Shown: positions 24,539-36,099 of the stretch, one piece after another
Layout of the letters: each line of letters opens with the position of its first letter
How positions within the stretch are numbered: position 1 is the first letter of the stretch
The notes under the pieces: generated by a model
The model's database searches: none
Seen by the model: the letters and a program-made list of their open reading frames with translations, nothing else
What the model was told of the DNA's origin: nothing
Assembly: GCA_047495785.1 (NCBI GenBank)
Contig: JBLDXI010000001.1
Span: 3,348,001-3,412,000 of the forward strand
DNA length: 64,000 nucleotides
Direction of reading: 5' to 3'
Source: Lepidodermella squamata
Taxonomy: Eukaryota > Gastrotricha
Made by a program: the position numbers and the translations under genes

Positions 24539-25882
24539 TTAGAAATTCGAATTGAGCAAATATTTTCGAATAACTCCATCGCGGCAAGCCGTGTAGATGT
24601 AACGGCCGTCACTGACCAGGCGTGTCACCGGCTCGCAATCCGCACCGGTCAGTTCGATAACCGGGCCTTTGTTCGCCTTCTCCGAGGCAAGTTTCGTGAA
24701 CATCGCATTTCCAACCGAATACGCTGATCCATCCGAGGAAGTAGCCCACAAACGATTATCGATGACTTGCAGGCTCAAAATCGCGCCTCGAGTACGGTTG
24801 TCGACATGAGCGACCGGCAATTCAGGTCGGCGCATGTCCAATGCGTAGATTTGACCATCCTGAGTACCGCACACGACATGGAATGGCGCAAGGTCGCCCA
24901 GGGTCGTGCAACAGTTGACAGGGGCAGTCAACTTCAGGTCGAACAACTTTTGCCTGAATTCGTCCTCAATCAAACAGCCCAAAAGTCGGCCCGACTCGCA
25001 AGCAGCCAGAACTAACTTTCCATTCGGAGTCTCGCAATTCGGCGGGCAATCAGCTAGAGCAATGCTGTTCAACGGGTAGTTCAACGCGAATTCAAGCGGG
25101 GCTAGCTCGTAAATGTGAATAGGCTGCTGGGTAGAGACGTCCCACAAACGGATAGTTCCGTCTCGAGAGCAGGACAACACATTCCGGCCTTTGTCGATGA
25201 TGGCGGTTTCGTTGATCGCACCGGCATGTCCAACCAAAGTAGCGGCGCAGTTGCCAGTATCAGCCGCCCAGACTCGGATAGTCAAATCAGCTCCAGCAGT
25301 CAAAGCAACGACACCGGATGGGAAAAATCGGCAGGAGTAAATCTCGCCAAAGTGACCTTGCAGTTGCCTCTGTTTTCATTAATAAATCAACAATTTTCAA
25401 CAAGATGTTGGCAAGCACTTACGCGAACTTCGCCAGTAGCAGTATCCCAAATGAATAACTGATCATCACAGGCAGATGAGATGCCGATTCCTCCGTTAGT
25501 AACATCGAGACCTCGAATGTACTTGGAAGACGAATGAATATTCTCGAATTGCTTAGTGACCGAAGCAAAACGCTGTTCAAGAACAGCACCGTCGCCCCAT
25601 TTGCAGGTAACATCAATTGATCCGGTGCTTTTGCGATCGAAGCGAGCCGAAAAGTCGTTGACGCTGAAGTCTTTGTTGCTCTTCTCGTTGATGTAGTCGT
25701 TCAAGACAAGAGAAGAATGAGTCCGAGTGCCGGCTGAAATAAAGCAGAGTGGTATTGGATTCTACCAAAGCAAAGCAAGCATTACCAGCATTTTCAAAAA
25801 TGGCCCAGATTTTTTCGGTCTTTTCACCGACAGAGACTGATTCCCAGTCAGGCTGCAAAATGACGCGGCCCTCAGCGTTCAT
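24539..25882 (-). CDS. PAAF1: Proteasomal ATPase-associated factor 1-like WD40 protein
   Basis: WD40-repeat regulator that binds proteasome 19S ATPases (Rpn14 in yeast, PAAF1 in mammals) during base assembly. Three inferred exons (minus): 25882-25786, 25733-25423, 25369-24539; 412 residues, close to the mammalian length. The N-terminal part reads LQPDWESVSVGEKTEKIW. WD blades are recognisable (ISSACDDQLFIWDTATGEVR; HFGEIYSCRFFPSG; LTAGADLTIRVWAADTGNC; VLSCSRDGTIRLWDVSTQQ). The last blade ends IYTACRDGVIRKYLL. The start is supported by a TTGTGTGTAG acceptor-like site 16 bp upstream. It is second in the same-strand cluster. WD40 assignment is certain; PAAF1 orthology is likely from the overall arrangement. 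Confidence 0.85.
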
Positions 25883-26089
25883 GATTTAAAGTTAAAACCT
25901 ACACACAATGGAAATTATCATTAAACCAATCCATAATTATTTTTTCAACGTGCAGCGTAGTTTGGCATTTAGTGTTTCTAAGAAACTTCAACTCCGGTTA
26001 TCTTAAATCATAAATCTCGACAATTTCGATGTACAGACATCAATTAAATACAATTCACGATTCCAGGACAACTAAGAACCAGATACGAC

Positions 26090-26807
26090 TTAGTCGCGCG
26101 ATGCTTTGAGCTGCTTTTTCCGTTGACCGAACATGTGCAAATAAAGCTGAGGGAAAACTGAAAAATGGAATTAAAATTAAACCAGCGATGCGTGGCACAA
26201 TGAGCAACTTACTCGGGAAGTACATGGCGATTGCGACAATCAGAAAGTAAGGATAATAGAATGCAAAATTGTACTTGTTGGGCAAGGAAAGGCGGAATAA
26301 AGTAGCCGAAAAGGTGAGCGAATAAAGGATAGACCAAACTTCTCCAGCGACGCCAAGAGGGTAAAGGACGATGAAGAGGGTGTAGCGTAGCCATGTCAAA
26401 ATATATGGAACGCAATCGTACAGCGCAAATGCGTAGTAAGAATACCGGATAACCTCAGTGACGGACCACGCAAACAAGAACATGGGAACCGAGATGTGAG
26501 TCTGAACCTGCTTGACCGAGTAAGCAATACCCCACGTCACCAGAAGGCGAGAAAAGACTTGAAAAGCAGTTAGCACCGGGTTTGATTTGACCAAGCCGAG
26601 AGCAGCATGCAAGATTTCCATGACCGCAGCGGTTTGGAACACGAGCAGATGCCATTCGACGGCTGGGTATAGCTTGCTAAATGGAACAAGGCTGTTGTTC
26701 AAGTAAGCACGATAAGCACACCAGCAGGTCTGAGCCAAAATAATGAACCAGCCATACACAAGAACAACATTGTAGCCAACAAGGTATGCGCGCTTCAAAA
26801 ATCCCAT
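26090..26807 (-). CDS. HACD: Very-long-chain (3R)-3-hydroxyacyl-CoA dehydratase
   Basis: ER multispan enzyme for the third step of the very-long-chain fatty acid elongation cycle (Phs1/PTPLA family). Two inferred exons (minus): 26807-26213 and 26157-26090; 220 residues, the usual compact length. Reading through the 55-bp intron keeps the frame open and would give a wrong C-terminus; splicing restores the family ending FPQLYLHMFGQRKKQL. The segment EVIRYSYYAFALYDCVPYILTWLRYTLFIVLYP contains the conserved Tyr and the YPLGVAGE motif with the likely catalytic Glu. At least six hydrophobic helices are visible. The C-terminal KKQLKASRD is Lys-rich. It is the first (5'-most) gene of the minus-strand cluster; TTTTTATCAG lies 13 bp before the ATG. 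Confidence 0.93.
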
Positions 26808-27434
26808 GCTTGGTCAGCTGCTGATAAAAATGTCACTATTGATCGTTAAAAAAAGATCAAGCACTCAATGAAATAGAAAGTAGGTAAAAAATTAGGGACA
26901 AATCAACGCCACAAGTCGAGGTTCAAGCTCCATGCCAGGTGTGCCCAGAAAATGAGGTGGGATCGTGGACGCAACGACGATTCAACGACGATTAGCCTTT
27001 AAATAAAGTAGGATGAAGTATAGGAGAATAAGTTAGATAACACTTTCAACATCTCGAATTAACTCAACATCTGAGTCACTGCACCGGCTGGATGGGAAAT
27101 TTATGCGGAAAATTGGATACAGAAGTGAAACCGCAGGTAGCAAGACGCCGGAGAGCACTTCCCACGAGCGCCGATCAGAAGGAAACGACAAAAAAGCCGC
27201 CGAAAAATGAAGCGCCAACTGCAACCTAATTAAGCCATTTTCTCTTGAACTTATTTTCAGTTTATTCAACTTAATTGTATTTAAAACATTAATTGACTGG
27301 ATTCTAAATTTTTAGAAATGACTTATTTTAGCGTTGTTGGCTACGCGCGTTGGCTAAACGAAAATGCTGTAGAAAGCGTTCGGCGATACAGCAGATTACC
27401 CGTTTCTTAGTCTCAAGCTGTTTGCTGCTGAGCA
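26808..27434. promoter_or_regulatory. Divergent promoter between HACD cluster and WDR35
   Basis: 627 bp between outward-pointing starts. A direct repeat GTTGGCTA occurs twice about 100 bp upstream of the WDR35 ATG. I looked for a canonical RFX X-box palindrome, expected near ciliary genes, and did not find one. Confidence 0.45.
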
Positions 27435-30400
27435 ATGTTTGCGTATCTTAGTAAAAAGGTAAAATTCCATTATTGGAAGTAACTCGTGTAATTTGAGAGT
27501 CCCTTGCAGATCTCCGTCCCGAACAATGCCAACGTGTCATCGATCTGTTGGGATCAGACAGACGGTTACATTGCTTGCGGCTGCGAAGGGAACTTGTTGA
27601 AAGTTCTCAAACTCGAATCATCATCGGGTGAGTTCAGAATGTGTGTATTAAAGAAATGTTTCAATTCTCTGTTTTATTGCCCTTCGCAGGCAATGAGCCG
27701 AGGTTGCGTGGATTGGCGGCTCCATCTAATCTCTCGACTAACCAGACGCTCGAGGGTCACACTGGTAGGTTACGCTGCTTAGAATATTAATTTTTCCTGA
27801 AAATATTAATGTGGCTAACAGGCGCAATCAGGGTTGTGGTATGGAATGAACGCAGTAAGAAGCTCACCTCGAGTGATGATAATGGCCTCATCATAGTTTG
27901 GATGGTGTACAAGGGTAAGCCTACTAATTACTGAGCTGGTATTGTCAATTAGTTTCATCATAATTCTAGGAAATCTCTATGAGGAGATGATAAATAATCG
28001 CACCAAGTCAATGGTTCGAGATATGCGGTGGAATTACAGCGGTGAAAAGATATGCATCTCTTACGAAGATGGTATGTCTCTTATTGATAGTCAAAACTTT
28101 GTCGAAGGAGAATTTTTTTAAGGAACTGTAATTGTCGGCTCTGTTGATGGCAATCGTATTTGGGGGAAGGACCTTGGAATGCGTCTACACCAATGCGAGT
28201 GGTCGCCGAACGGTCGATTGATTTTGTTTGGAAATTCGGAGGGCGAGGTGTTCGTGTACGACAATCAGGGAAACAAAGTTGCCAAGATAGAATTCGACCA
28301 AACTCCAGGAGAATTAGCTGCAGTTCATTGGTTTAATGGACGCTCAACAGATCCTGCCGCCGCCGTTCTCGCAATAGTATTTAAAACTGGTGACATATAC
28401 TTGCTGAAAAATGAATCAGACTCAAGTAAGTCATGCGATATGGAGCTTCTTAAACGATAACTGTAATGTTTATTATTAGCATACATGGCCGTCGAGTCTG
28501 GTGTCAAAGCTACTTGTGCTCGCTGGAGCCCTGACGGAAAAATACTCGCCGTGACTGGTCAACAGTCCGTTCGAGACACGGAGCGTGATCGAGATAGAGA
28601 TATCAACGTTGTGAATTTTTACACAAACACCGGGGTCTATCTACGTAGTGTAAAACTACCCGGACGAGCCGTTACGGCTTGCTCATGGGAAGCGACTGGT
28701 CTCCGTCTAGCTCTTGCAATCGATTCCTACATTTACTTCGCCAATATTCGGCCAGAATACAAAGTAATTTTGAGTTTTCGATAATCAAATAAATGAATTC
28801 ATTCGGGAAATTTCAGTGGGCTTACTGTACCAATACTTTGGCCTATGCTTTCAACAAAGCCAATACTGAGGAGCAATTTGTAATGTTCTGGAATATTCGA
28901 AAAAATCTGGTAAGATATTGCAATAAATATAATAGTTATGGAATAATTAGTATACAAAATTTAGCGTCAAATACGACCGGTACGTCAACTGTACCGAATG
29001 ACTGGCGGAGGCGATTTCTGCTGCTTGGCTTGCCGATCTGACGATCCATCAAGCCAATACGCTCTCTTTTTGTGCAATGCCCTCGGTATATCTATGGACA
29101 CTCGTTACACCGATCTCGAGCCAGTTTTTCTCACGATGACTCGAAACAACGTTATTTGCGCATCAAAAGAGGCTTTTTACGTCTGGCAGTACTTGGATCC
29201 AAACAGAATCCTTTTACTCGAACGGCAGAAAACGGTTTCGGAGAAACTCTATCACATTGATGAAACGCCTTCGGGTATTGGCAGCGATACTATCGACATG
29301 AACAAAATTTACAAGGTTGGTTAATGTTTCAAGTTGTGAAGGATTTTCTGAAGAGTTATTTCCCTCTAGACCACCGAGGATCCGATTGTTGCTATAGGAG
29401 CCTCTGATACGCTGCTGTTGATTGTAAGTTGGCTTACTCTGACAAATATTTGCCTTATTATCTTGTTTTAGGGCCGTCAAAGTGGTACTGTGAACTGTTA
29501 TTCACTTCCCCAAGTTGCATTGATAGACAAATTTGTCTTGACTGTTCGACCGTACCGATTTTCTCTGAATTCTCAAAGCACGAAAGTCGCGATTCTTGAC
29601 ACTAGCGGCGTTTTGATGTTCTACAATCTTGAAACGAAAACAGTCGAACCTATGGCAGTTCAAATAGATGCTCCAGCGGCAAATAACGCTAATGCTAAAG
29701 GCACAGCAGAGCAGCCTGCTGCAAATGCTACTCAACCGCCGGCATCGAATGAGAAAAAGGACGTTTGGGACATGATGTGGGCTGAAGATAACAACACGAT
29801 GTTCACATGCCTCGAAAAAACTAAATTGTGCGTGTTGCGAGACGAAAAATTCGAAGAACCTGTTCTGACGTCAGGCTACATTTGCTCATTCTCCGAACTT
29901 CAAGTTCGAGTTGCGATGCTGGATGAAATTCTGCGAACACCCGAAGAACCCAACCCAGAATACGTGCTAAATTTAGAGATCAAAATTCTTCGCGACGCTC
30001 GCGAGTTGCTGAAAAAAGGCAGCTTGAACGACGTTCAAAAGTTTGTCGAGTCAAATTCCCATGCCAAACTCTGGAAGCTACTTGCTGATGCGGCTCTGGA
30101 GCAAAATAATTTGAAAATGGCAGAACATGCTTTTGTGAGATGCCGTGATTATGCGGGCATCAAATTCGTCCAACACCTCGAGCGGCTTCAAAATGACCGC
30201 CTTCGAAAGGGCGAGGTCGAAGCTTATTTCGAGCGATTCGATAGCGCTGAGCAAATGTTTCGAGCAGCTGATCGGCTGTAAGCTTACTAGAAAATTTCTT
30301 TTTCAAATTTAAAATGTATTTTTTTACAGCGATTTGGCCGTAGCTTTGCGAAAAAAGCTTGGCGATTGGACGCGAGTTGTTAGCTTGCTGAAGGCTGATT

Positions 30401-32945
30401 CGGGCGGTGGAAATGATCGTGAACTAGAAGCTGCCTGTACAGCTTTGGGCGAATTCCACGCCGAGCGCCAGCAATGGCTTCAAGCCGTAACGTACTTACA
30501 ACAAGCCCACAATTCCGAACGATTAGTCGAGTGCTACTTCATGCTGGAAGACTACGCTAATTTGGAACAGTCAGCAAATGCTCTTCCTAATAGTCACAAG
30601 CTACTACCTGTACGTTTCTACATCAAATCCTTTGAATAACATTTTTGGACGAAATATTTTTCATTTACAGGAGGTCGGCCAAATGTTTCAAGGTGTAGGA
30701 TTGTGCGATCAAGCTGTCAATTGCTATGTTCGGGTGAGTAATTATTTTCTTGATTTTTCTAGCATTTATTGATTTTTTTTATGATTTCTTTAAGGCTGGT
30801 AAAATTAGGGAGGCTGTCGATTGCTGTATCCAGCTTAATTCATGGAGTAAAGCCGTTGATTTAGCCGAGAAACACGGCTTGTCTGACGTTCCGCTGATGC
30901 TGCCTCGTCTAGCTCAACAAATGATTGAACAAAATCGAATTATTTCAGCTACTGAACTTTTCCGACGTGCCGAGCGTTTCCTCGACGCTGCTAAACTGCT
31001 ATTCAAATGCGCAGATCGTCTCGCAGCGAGTAACACAACAAGTCCGATGTTGTTGAAGAAAATTTACGTCCTAGCTGCGTTGTTGGTGGAGCGGCATCAT
31101 GAGCGGATCAAGGACCAACAGAGGGCGGGTAGTGGCCAGGCGAGTCGACCTGGTGGACCGGCTGGTTCGGCTGCGTTGCGGAAGTCGTCGATGATGCCGG
31201 CAACGCTAGGGACTGGGTCGGCCAGGGCTTCGATGACGCGAAGCAGTATGCAATCAGTGAGCGGAAAAACAGTCGATGTAAGCGAAATTTTCATGGAAAC
31301 TTAACGATTTCACGACTTGCCTTAATTTAATCAATTTTTGATTATTAATTTCTTTTGGGCCCTCCTGTTAACGGAACCAAATTTTACAACGTTAATTTGG
31401 CCTGAAACCACTTTTCAGAAATTCGGAAGATGTTATTATAGACCATCGTAATTCTAAATAAATTATTTTCAAATTCAGAATTCAGAATTCTGCACTAGTC
31501 GTTGCGTTCACCTTACAATTCATACGTTGTCCTGAATTCTTAGAATTATTTGAAAACCTAAATTTGGGAAATTTTGAGTTTGGTTCCGCAAAATTCAAAT
31601 TAGATTCCGCTCACCTAAATTTTGTTCCACTAAAAGATTTTCTGATTCCTTTTCGAAATGGGATTCATGCTTAGTGGAAATAGGGGTTATTCCAATTTTA
31701 AAGGGTCTACAATTATTTGCGCTACTAATTCAGAATTTGAGCGTTCTGGCACTACATTTTTTCAATTATATCCGATATTGGCTATTTTACCGATGCTGAT
31801 GCCTCAGATGATCCTGGAACATATACTTTTTATTGAATGCTGGCTTCCCAGGCGATTGGAGACAGTTCGTTCTAATAATAACTATAAAATAATTTTATTA
31901 GAAGGTAGATATTTAGTGCCACACCATTATATACCTTGCATTTTAGGTGGTGTTTTTACTTATACTATTTCCTGATTATAGGGTGACAAGAAACTGGAAA
32001 ACCAATATTTAGGAGAAAACCAGTGCTTGACCCTCAAATTTAGCTGGAACCCTATACATTTAGGATGGCCACTTGGTACACCGATTTATTCAATTTCGAA
32101 AATATTTTTGAATTTTTCAATGTGCTACTTATTTTATCCAATACATTTGTATGATTTCAGCCTACGCTGTCACTTGCTGGTTTATTAGCTGAGGATGCAG
32201 CTGTGGCGGCTTCCGGAGTCGGCGGTGATGCGCGATTAATCGATAACGCTTGGCGAGGCGCTGAAGCGTATCATTTCATGATTTTAGCCCATCGCCACCT
32301 TTATAAAGGCGATTACGATGCGGCCCACCGAACAGCTTTGTTGCTTCGAGACTACGAGGACTTCATTGGATCATTCAGACTGTACAGCCTAGTTGGTAAG
32401 CAGCCCTAAAATCTAGAATTAAATTTACTGGAATTTTCTGTCGAAAATAAAAAAATCAGAATATTTGCTCATTTCAGAATTAAAATTAGAATTTTCGAAT
32501 GAAAAGCAATTTGAAAAAAATTGGCAAGATTTTAATTGATTGGTTGAACATTTTTAATGCCTATATTTTTTTAGCTTTGTGTGCTGCAGCTAGCCGAAAT
32601 TATGGCAGTTGCTCTGCAGCATTTTTGCGGCTCGAGTCTCTCGGCCCCGACCAGCTGCCTACGGCAAATAAGCAACAAATCGAAGAATTAGCCGTTGAAA
32701 TTTTCGTCCGTCGCCCGCCGAAAGACACGCGTGCTACTATGGCAGCGTGCCCGAGCTGCGACGCTCAAATTCCGGACTGGTCAACGAGCTGCCCGAGCTG
32801 TTTCGCGAAATTCCCAGTTTGCGTTGTCTCCGGCCGACCGCTCTACCATTTCCAGTTCTGGGTCTGCGGCACCTGCAAACACCGAGCTTACGAACAAGAA
32901 ATTCGCCGCTGCGTTCATTGCCCGCTTTGCCATACTGCAGTCTAA
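27435..32945 (+). CDS. WDR35: WDR35 / IFT121, intraflagellar transport complex A subunit
   Basis: Retrograde ciliary transport subunit. Inferred exons: 27435-27458, 27510-27627, 27690-27764, 27822-27914, 27970-28071, 28123-28425, 28480-28763, 28817-28909, 28965-29315, 29370-29423, 29472-30277, 30330-30609, 30671-30733, 30795-31277, 32161-32395, 32575-32945. All junctions close in frame: 1244 residues versus about 1180 in vertebrates. The start [14 protein letters not shown] matches the family start. Two WD40 propellers follow ([53 protein letters not shown]), then TPR-like helical repeats ([45 protein letters not shown]). The C-terminus has Cys-pair zinc-binding modules (CPSC ... CPSC ... CGTCKH ... 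CPLC). Intron 31278-32160 is anomalously long. The organism therefore builds cilia. Confidence 0.96.
31278..32160. other. Long WDR35 intron carrying inserted repeat sequence
   Basis: 883 bp, against about 50 bp for the other introns of the gene. It contains the 50-bp segment shared with the TRPC intron (32034-32083), several copies of a TTC.GAATTC-type palindrome near 31480, and a 105-codon open frame (31658-31975) with no recognisable domain. Confidence 0.55.
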
Positions 32946-33241
32946 TATACGGCAGATTCCAATAGGAATAAAAATTTAAAGACTTGAATTCACTCATATT
33001 CACGTTTGAACCTGCATATACATTCAATAATTGTAACAAATAGCTGATGCTGTTAGCGAGTAAGGGACTAGACAGCAGGCTAAAAAATTGATCTCACTCT
33101 CATTTTTGTGCAGTATGAATTTTTGTGTTGTAACCGTGATAACAATAAACTATTGTAACAACGGAATAGCCCGAGTTTTTTCTCCTCTGAATTTTGAATG
33201 TGTAGAAATTACTGTTCTCTGCAGATCCAATAGGACGGAAC
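32946..33241. terminator. WDR35 3' UTR with poly(A) signals
   Basis: AATAAA at 32967-32972, 21 bp after the stop, and another at 33144-33149. Confidence 0.5.
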
Positions 33242-34504
33242 TATAGACTTGGGACTAATAGATATGGACTCGAAACTTGCTGATAAACACATGCAAAAAT
33301 GTTCTGACCGACGAGTTGGATGAAAAAGTGTTGAAAAACTGACAAGCTGACGCACGAGTGCAAAAAGTAGCGGATTAAAAATAATGAATGCCTACAAATC
33401 TGCATCCGCCCATTATGAGGCGATTTTCGGTCATGTTCGGAAGTTAAGGAGAGCTTGGTTAATTCATTTAGTAACTTTTTGAGTTATAAATTGAATATTT
33501 GAAAAGCTTGTCTCCTGACGAGTGCATTGATATGAGTCACTAAGGGCGCCCCAAAGGTAACTTTTCAGCTAAAATGGCAATTTCGATAGGCCTCTAATCA
33601 CGAAAAATAAATAACCTTTTCTTCCGCTGTCTTGAGCCATTCCACCATTTCATATATGACTTTTTGGTAGTCTAAGAATTTTAAAATTTCACACTATTAT
33701 GCCCAGGGTAAGAAAACGTTTCGTTTGACCCACGGTTAATAGGGAAATAGGTCAGTAAAAAGACTATTTTCATTTTTCGATATTCGAACGAGACATTTCA
33801 GCGCGTTGATCCCTGAAATAAATCGATTGCAAATTTGCGTCTATATATCAGAGTTTGACCGATTTGCAATGAAAATTAGGAGGAGAATTACGTTTTGGGA
33901 AGGGCAATCATAGAAAATGAGTGGGAACAGTAACCGGCCCTGGAAACCTTCCAAATATGAAATGTCCACTGCCCATGATCATAGGTCGCACAATCGAAAG
34001 ATGGTTGATAAATTCGCAGGCCTTGCCTGGCTGGCCTCAACGGCAAGCTTTCGAAGGATCCCTACTACCTTGCCAAAAAATCGAAATCCGAGCGGGAATC
34101 GAAATGCAACGCTGTTTGGTTCTTTCTAAACTCAATTTTGCGTGAGATTGGCTTAATGAGCGCACTGAATTTTCAAGTTGAATTTTCAAGTTGTAAAATA
34201 AAAGACTGAAATTTCGGATTTTCTTAAATATTTTTATATCATTGCACGCATCTTGAGTTGCTCTTTCCAAATATGTACACCATTTTTATTTCCGATTATT
34301 TTCCGTTTGGCTATAATGGCCTTAACGAGTAGCACTAGGCATTTTTAGCTCTATAATGGGCAGATGCGGCTTTAACGCATCAAACTTAATGTTTGCGACC
34401 ACTTTTTGCCTCAAACACATGGCGCACGCGAAACGGATTATTTTCATTCCTCAGAACCTTTTTCACTGAGTTTCGAGTCCATCTCTATTAGTCCCAAGAC
34501 TATA
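33242..34504. mobile_element. Non-autonomous DNA transposon with long inverted terminal repeats
   Basis: The outer 35 bp at 33242-33276 (starting TATAGACTTGGGACTAATAG) is the reverse complement of 34470-34504 with two mismatches. Similarity continues inward in blocks: CTGCATCCGCCCATTATGA near 33402 pairs with the complement of AATGGGCAGATGCGGC near 34356. The arms are therefore about 170 bp and degenerate. Internal open frames are short and lack transposase motifs. Superfamily not determined. Confidence 0.82.
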
Positions 34505-34751
34505 GAGAGCTACGAATGACTAATCCCTAACACGAAAATGGTTCGAACATAAGCTGATTAATTCGCTAAACAAGAGCATTGCGAAACGGAAAAGGTCAAG
34601 TTCGTGCATTCAGAATCTTCAAAAATCTAGAATTATGAATGTGTTGAGTAATACTATGGTATTTGGCTACTACTTGGCCTTGAATAGGACTTACTTTAAC
34701 GGCGGATGACTTGGGACGATATCTGTTATTCAGCCTTTGCTCTAAAATTGG

Positions 34752-34784
34752 GCAACAGGTATGCAACAGGTATGCAACAGGTAT
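34752..34784 (+). repeat. Eleven-base tandem repeat
   Basis: Three perfect copies of GCAACAGGTAT. Confidence 0.75.
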
Positions 34785-35322
34785 TAGAAGTGGCTTCTAA
34801 TTTTTCTACAAATTTCGAGAATTTTGTTTATAATTTATGGAAACGCGCTTGACTAACTTAGGAAAATTAGCCGGTAATTTTTTGCACCCTTTTGGATATG
34901 CAGCTACCTGGTAATTCCAATTTCTCACTTCAAATTTGTGTGAAATTGGGAAAAAAATAATTTTAAAAGATTTTTTAAATTTTTATAAAAGAGCAAGATC
35001 TGTTTTTTAAAGACCAATAAAACTGACGCTTTTTCTGCTCGCATATTCCCATACTAAAATTACAGTATTTTTACCAGATTTCTGTCTTTTCTTTGATTCA
35101 GAGAGGGTAAAGGTAAAAGAATACCCATGCGTATACCACACCACCTGTTGATCGCCTGACTCTTTGCATTAGCGTCCCAAAAATGATAAAATGCTAGGAA
35201 ATTGTTATTTCACAGGCTGGTGACACCTGTGTTTGCTGAGGCGCCAGATTGTTACTAAAAATAGAGATCGTTAAATTGGATAAAATTTATCGTTACTGAA
35301 ATTTTGAGCTCGATGCAGATAA

Positions 35323-35413
35323 ATAAGTAATTTAGATGGGGTCATAAAACCGATAAGTAATTTAGATGGGGTCATTAAACCGATAAGTAATTTAGTCATA
35401 AAACCGATAAGTT
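35323..35413 (+). repeat. Thirty-base tandem repeat
   Basis: Unit begins ATAAGTAATTTAG and ends TCATAAAACCG. Two full copies (35323, 35353), then a third lacking the ATGGGG segment, then a partial. Confidence 0.85.
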
Positions 35414-35494
35414 GTAAATTTTATTATAGTTCGAAAATTTCACACTGATTTGAGGGCCGTAAGGCCCAAATTGACAGGCGAGGTGAAACCGAGC

Positions 35495-35560
35495 TCTTTT
35501 CCGAGGCGTAGCCGAGGATTTTAAATACACGTCCGAGGCTAAGCCGAGGTTCTGCTGTTT
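35495..35560. repeat. Inverted members of the GAGGCGNAGCCGAG motif family
   Basis: CCGAGGCGTAGCCGAGG and CCGAGGCTAAGCCGAGG are near reverse complements of the CTCGGCTGGCGCCTCG units at 35970-36030. They are separated by about 30 bp. Confidence 0.6.
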
Positions 35561-35932
35561 TAGCTTTCGTTAAGTTTTAATTTTTTATTCTTCATTTGGA
35601 ATTTTGGAGTCTTATTTTGAACGATTATTTTGAATTTTCTCTTGCCTATTTTTGGTTTTCCGGGAAAGCGTAGCGAGCACCATTTGCTTGACTACATTGA
35701 AATTGATGTTGCATCGACAAACAAATTTTGCAAAATGAAATGAAGAAACAAATGAGCTTCAAGATTCACGAGCAGCATCAGGTGTTGTTTTTCAACCTGA
35801 TGTTACCCTACAAACATAATTGTGGCCTCATTTGTTGGTAAATATTGCAACTCCACCTGATTCTCAGCAAAAATTTTTAAATCGTCAAGCGATCAACATC
35901 TGGTGTTGTATACGAATTGTTATGCATCCTCG

Positions 35933-36067
35933 CTCTCCGCAATAGCCGCTCGTGCCCCGACTCGGCTGGCGCCTCGTCTTTTTGGGACTCGGCTGGCGCC
36001 TCGTCAGAATTTTATTGACTCGGCTGACGCCTCGTCAGATAAAATTCAGCACGAGCGGCTATCGCCG
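35933..36067. mobile_element. Short hairpin element with internal direct repeats
   Basis: Arms of 22 bp: the left arm (TCTCCGCAATAGCCGCTCGTGC) and the reverse complement of the right arm (ending GCGGCTATCGCCGAGA) differ at two positions. Three tandem GACTCGGCTG[G/A]CGCCTCGTC units lie inside. No coding capacity. MITE or regulatory hairpin; origin unknown. Confidence 0.65.
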
Positions 36068-36099
36068 AGAGCTTGTATGATAACATACTCTTATTTGCA

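Noticed and set aside
27300-27434. Possible RFX X-box upstream of WDR35
   Set aside because: Only a direct GTTGGCTA repeat was found; the inverted GTN-type palindrome with central AT is absent.
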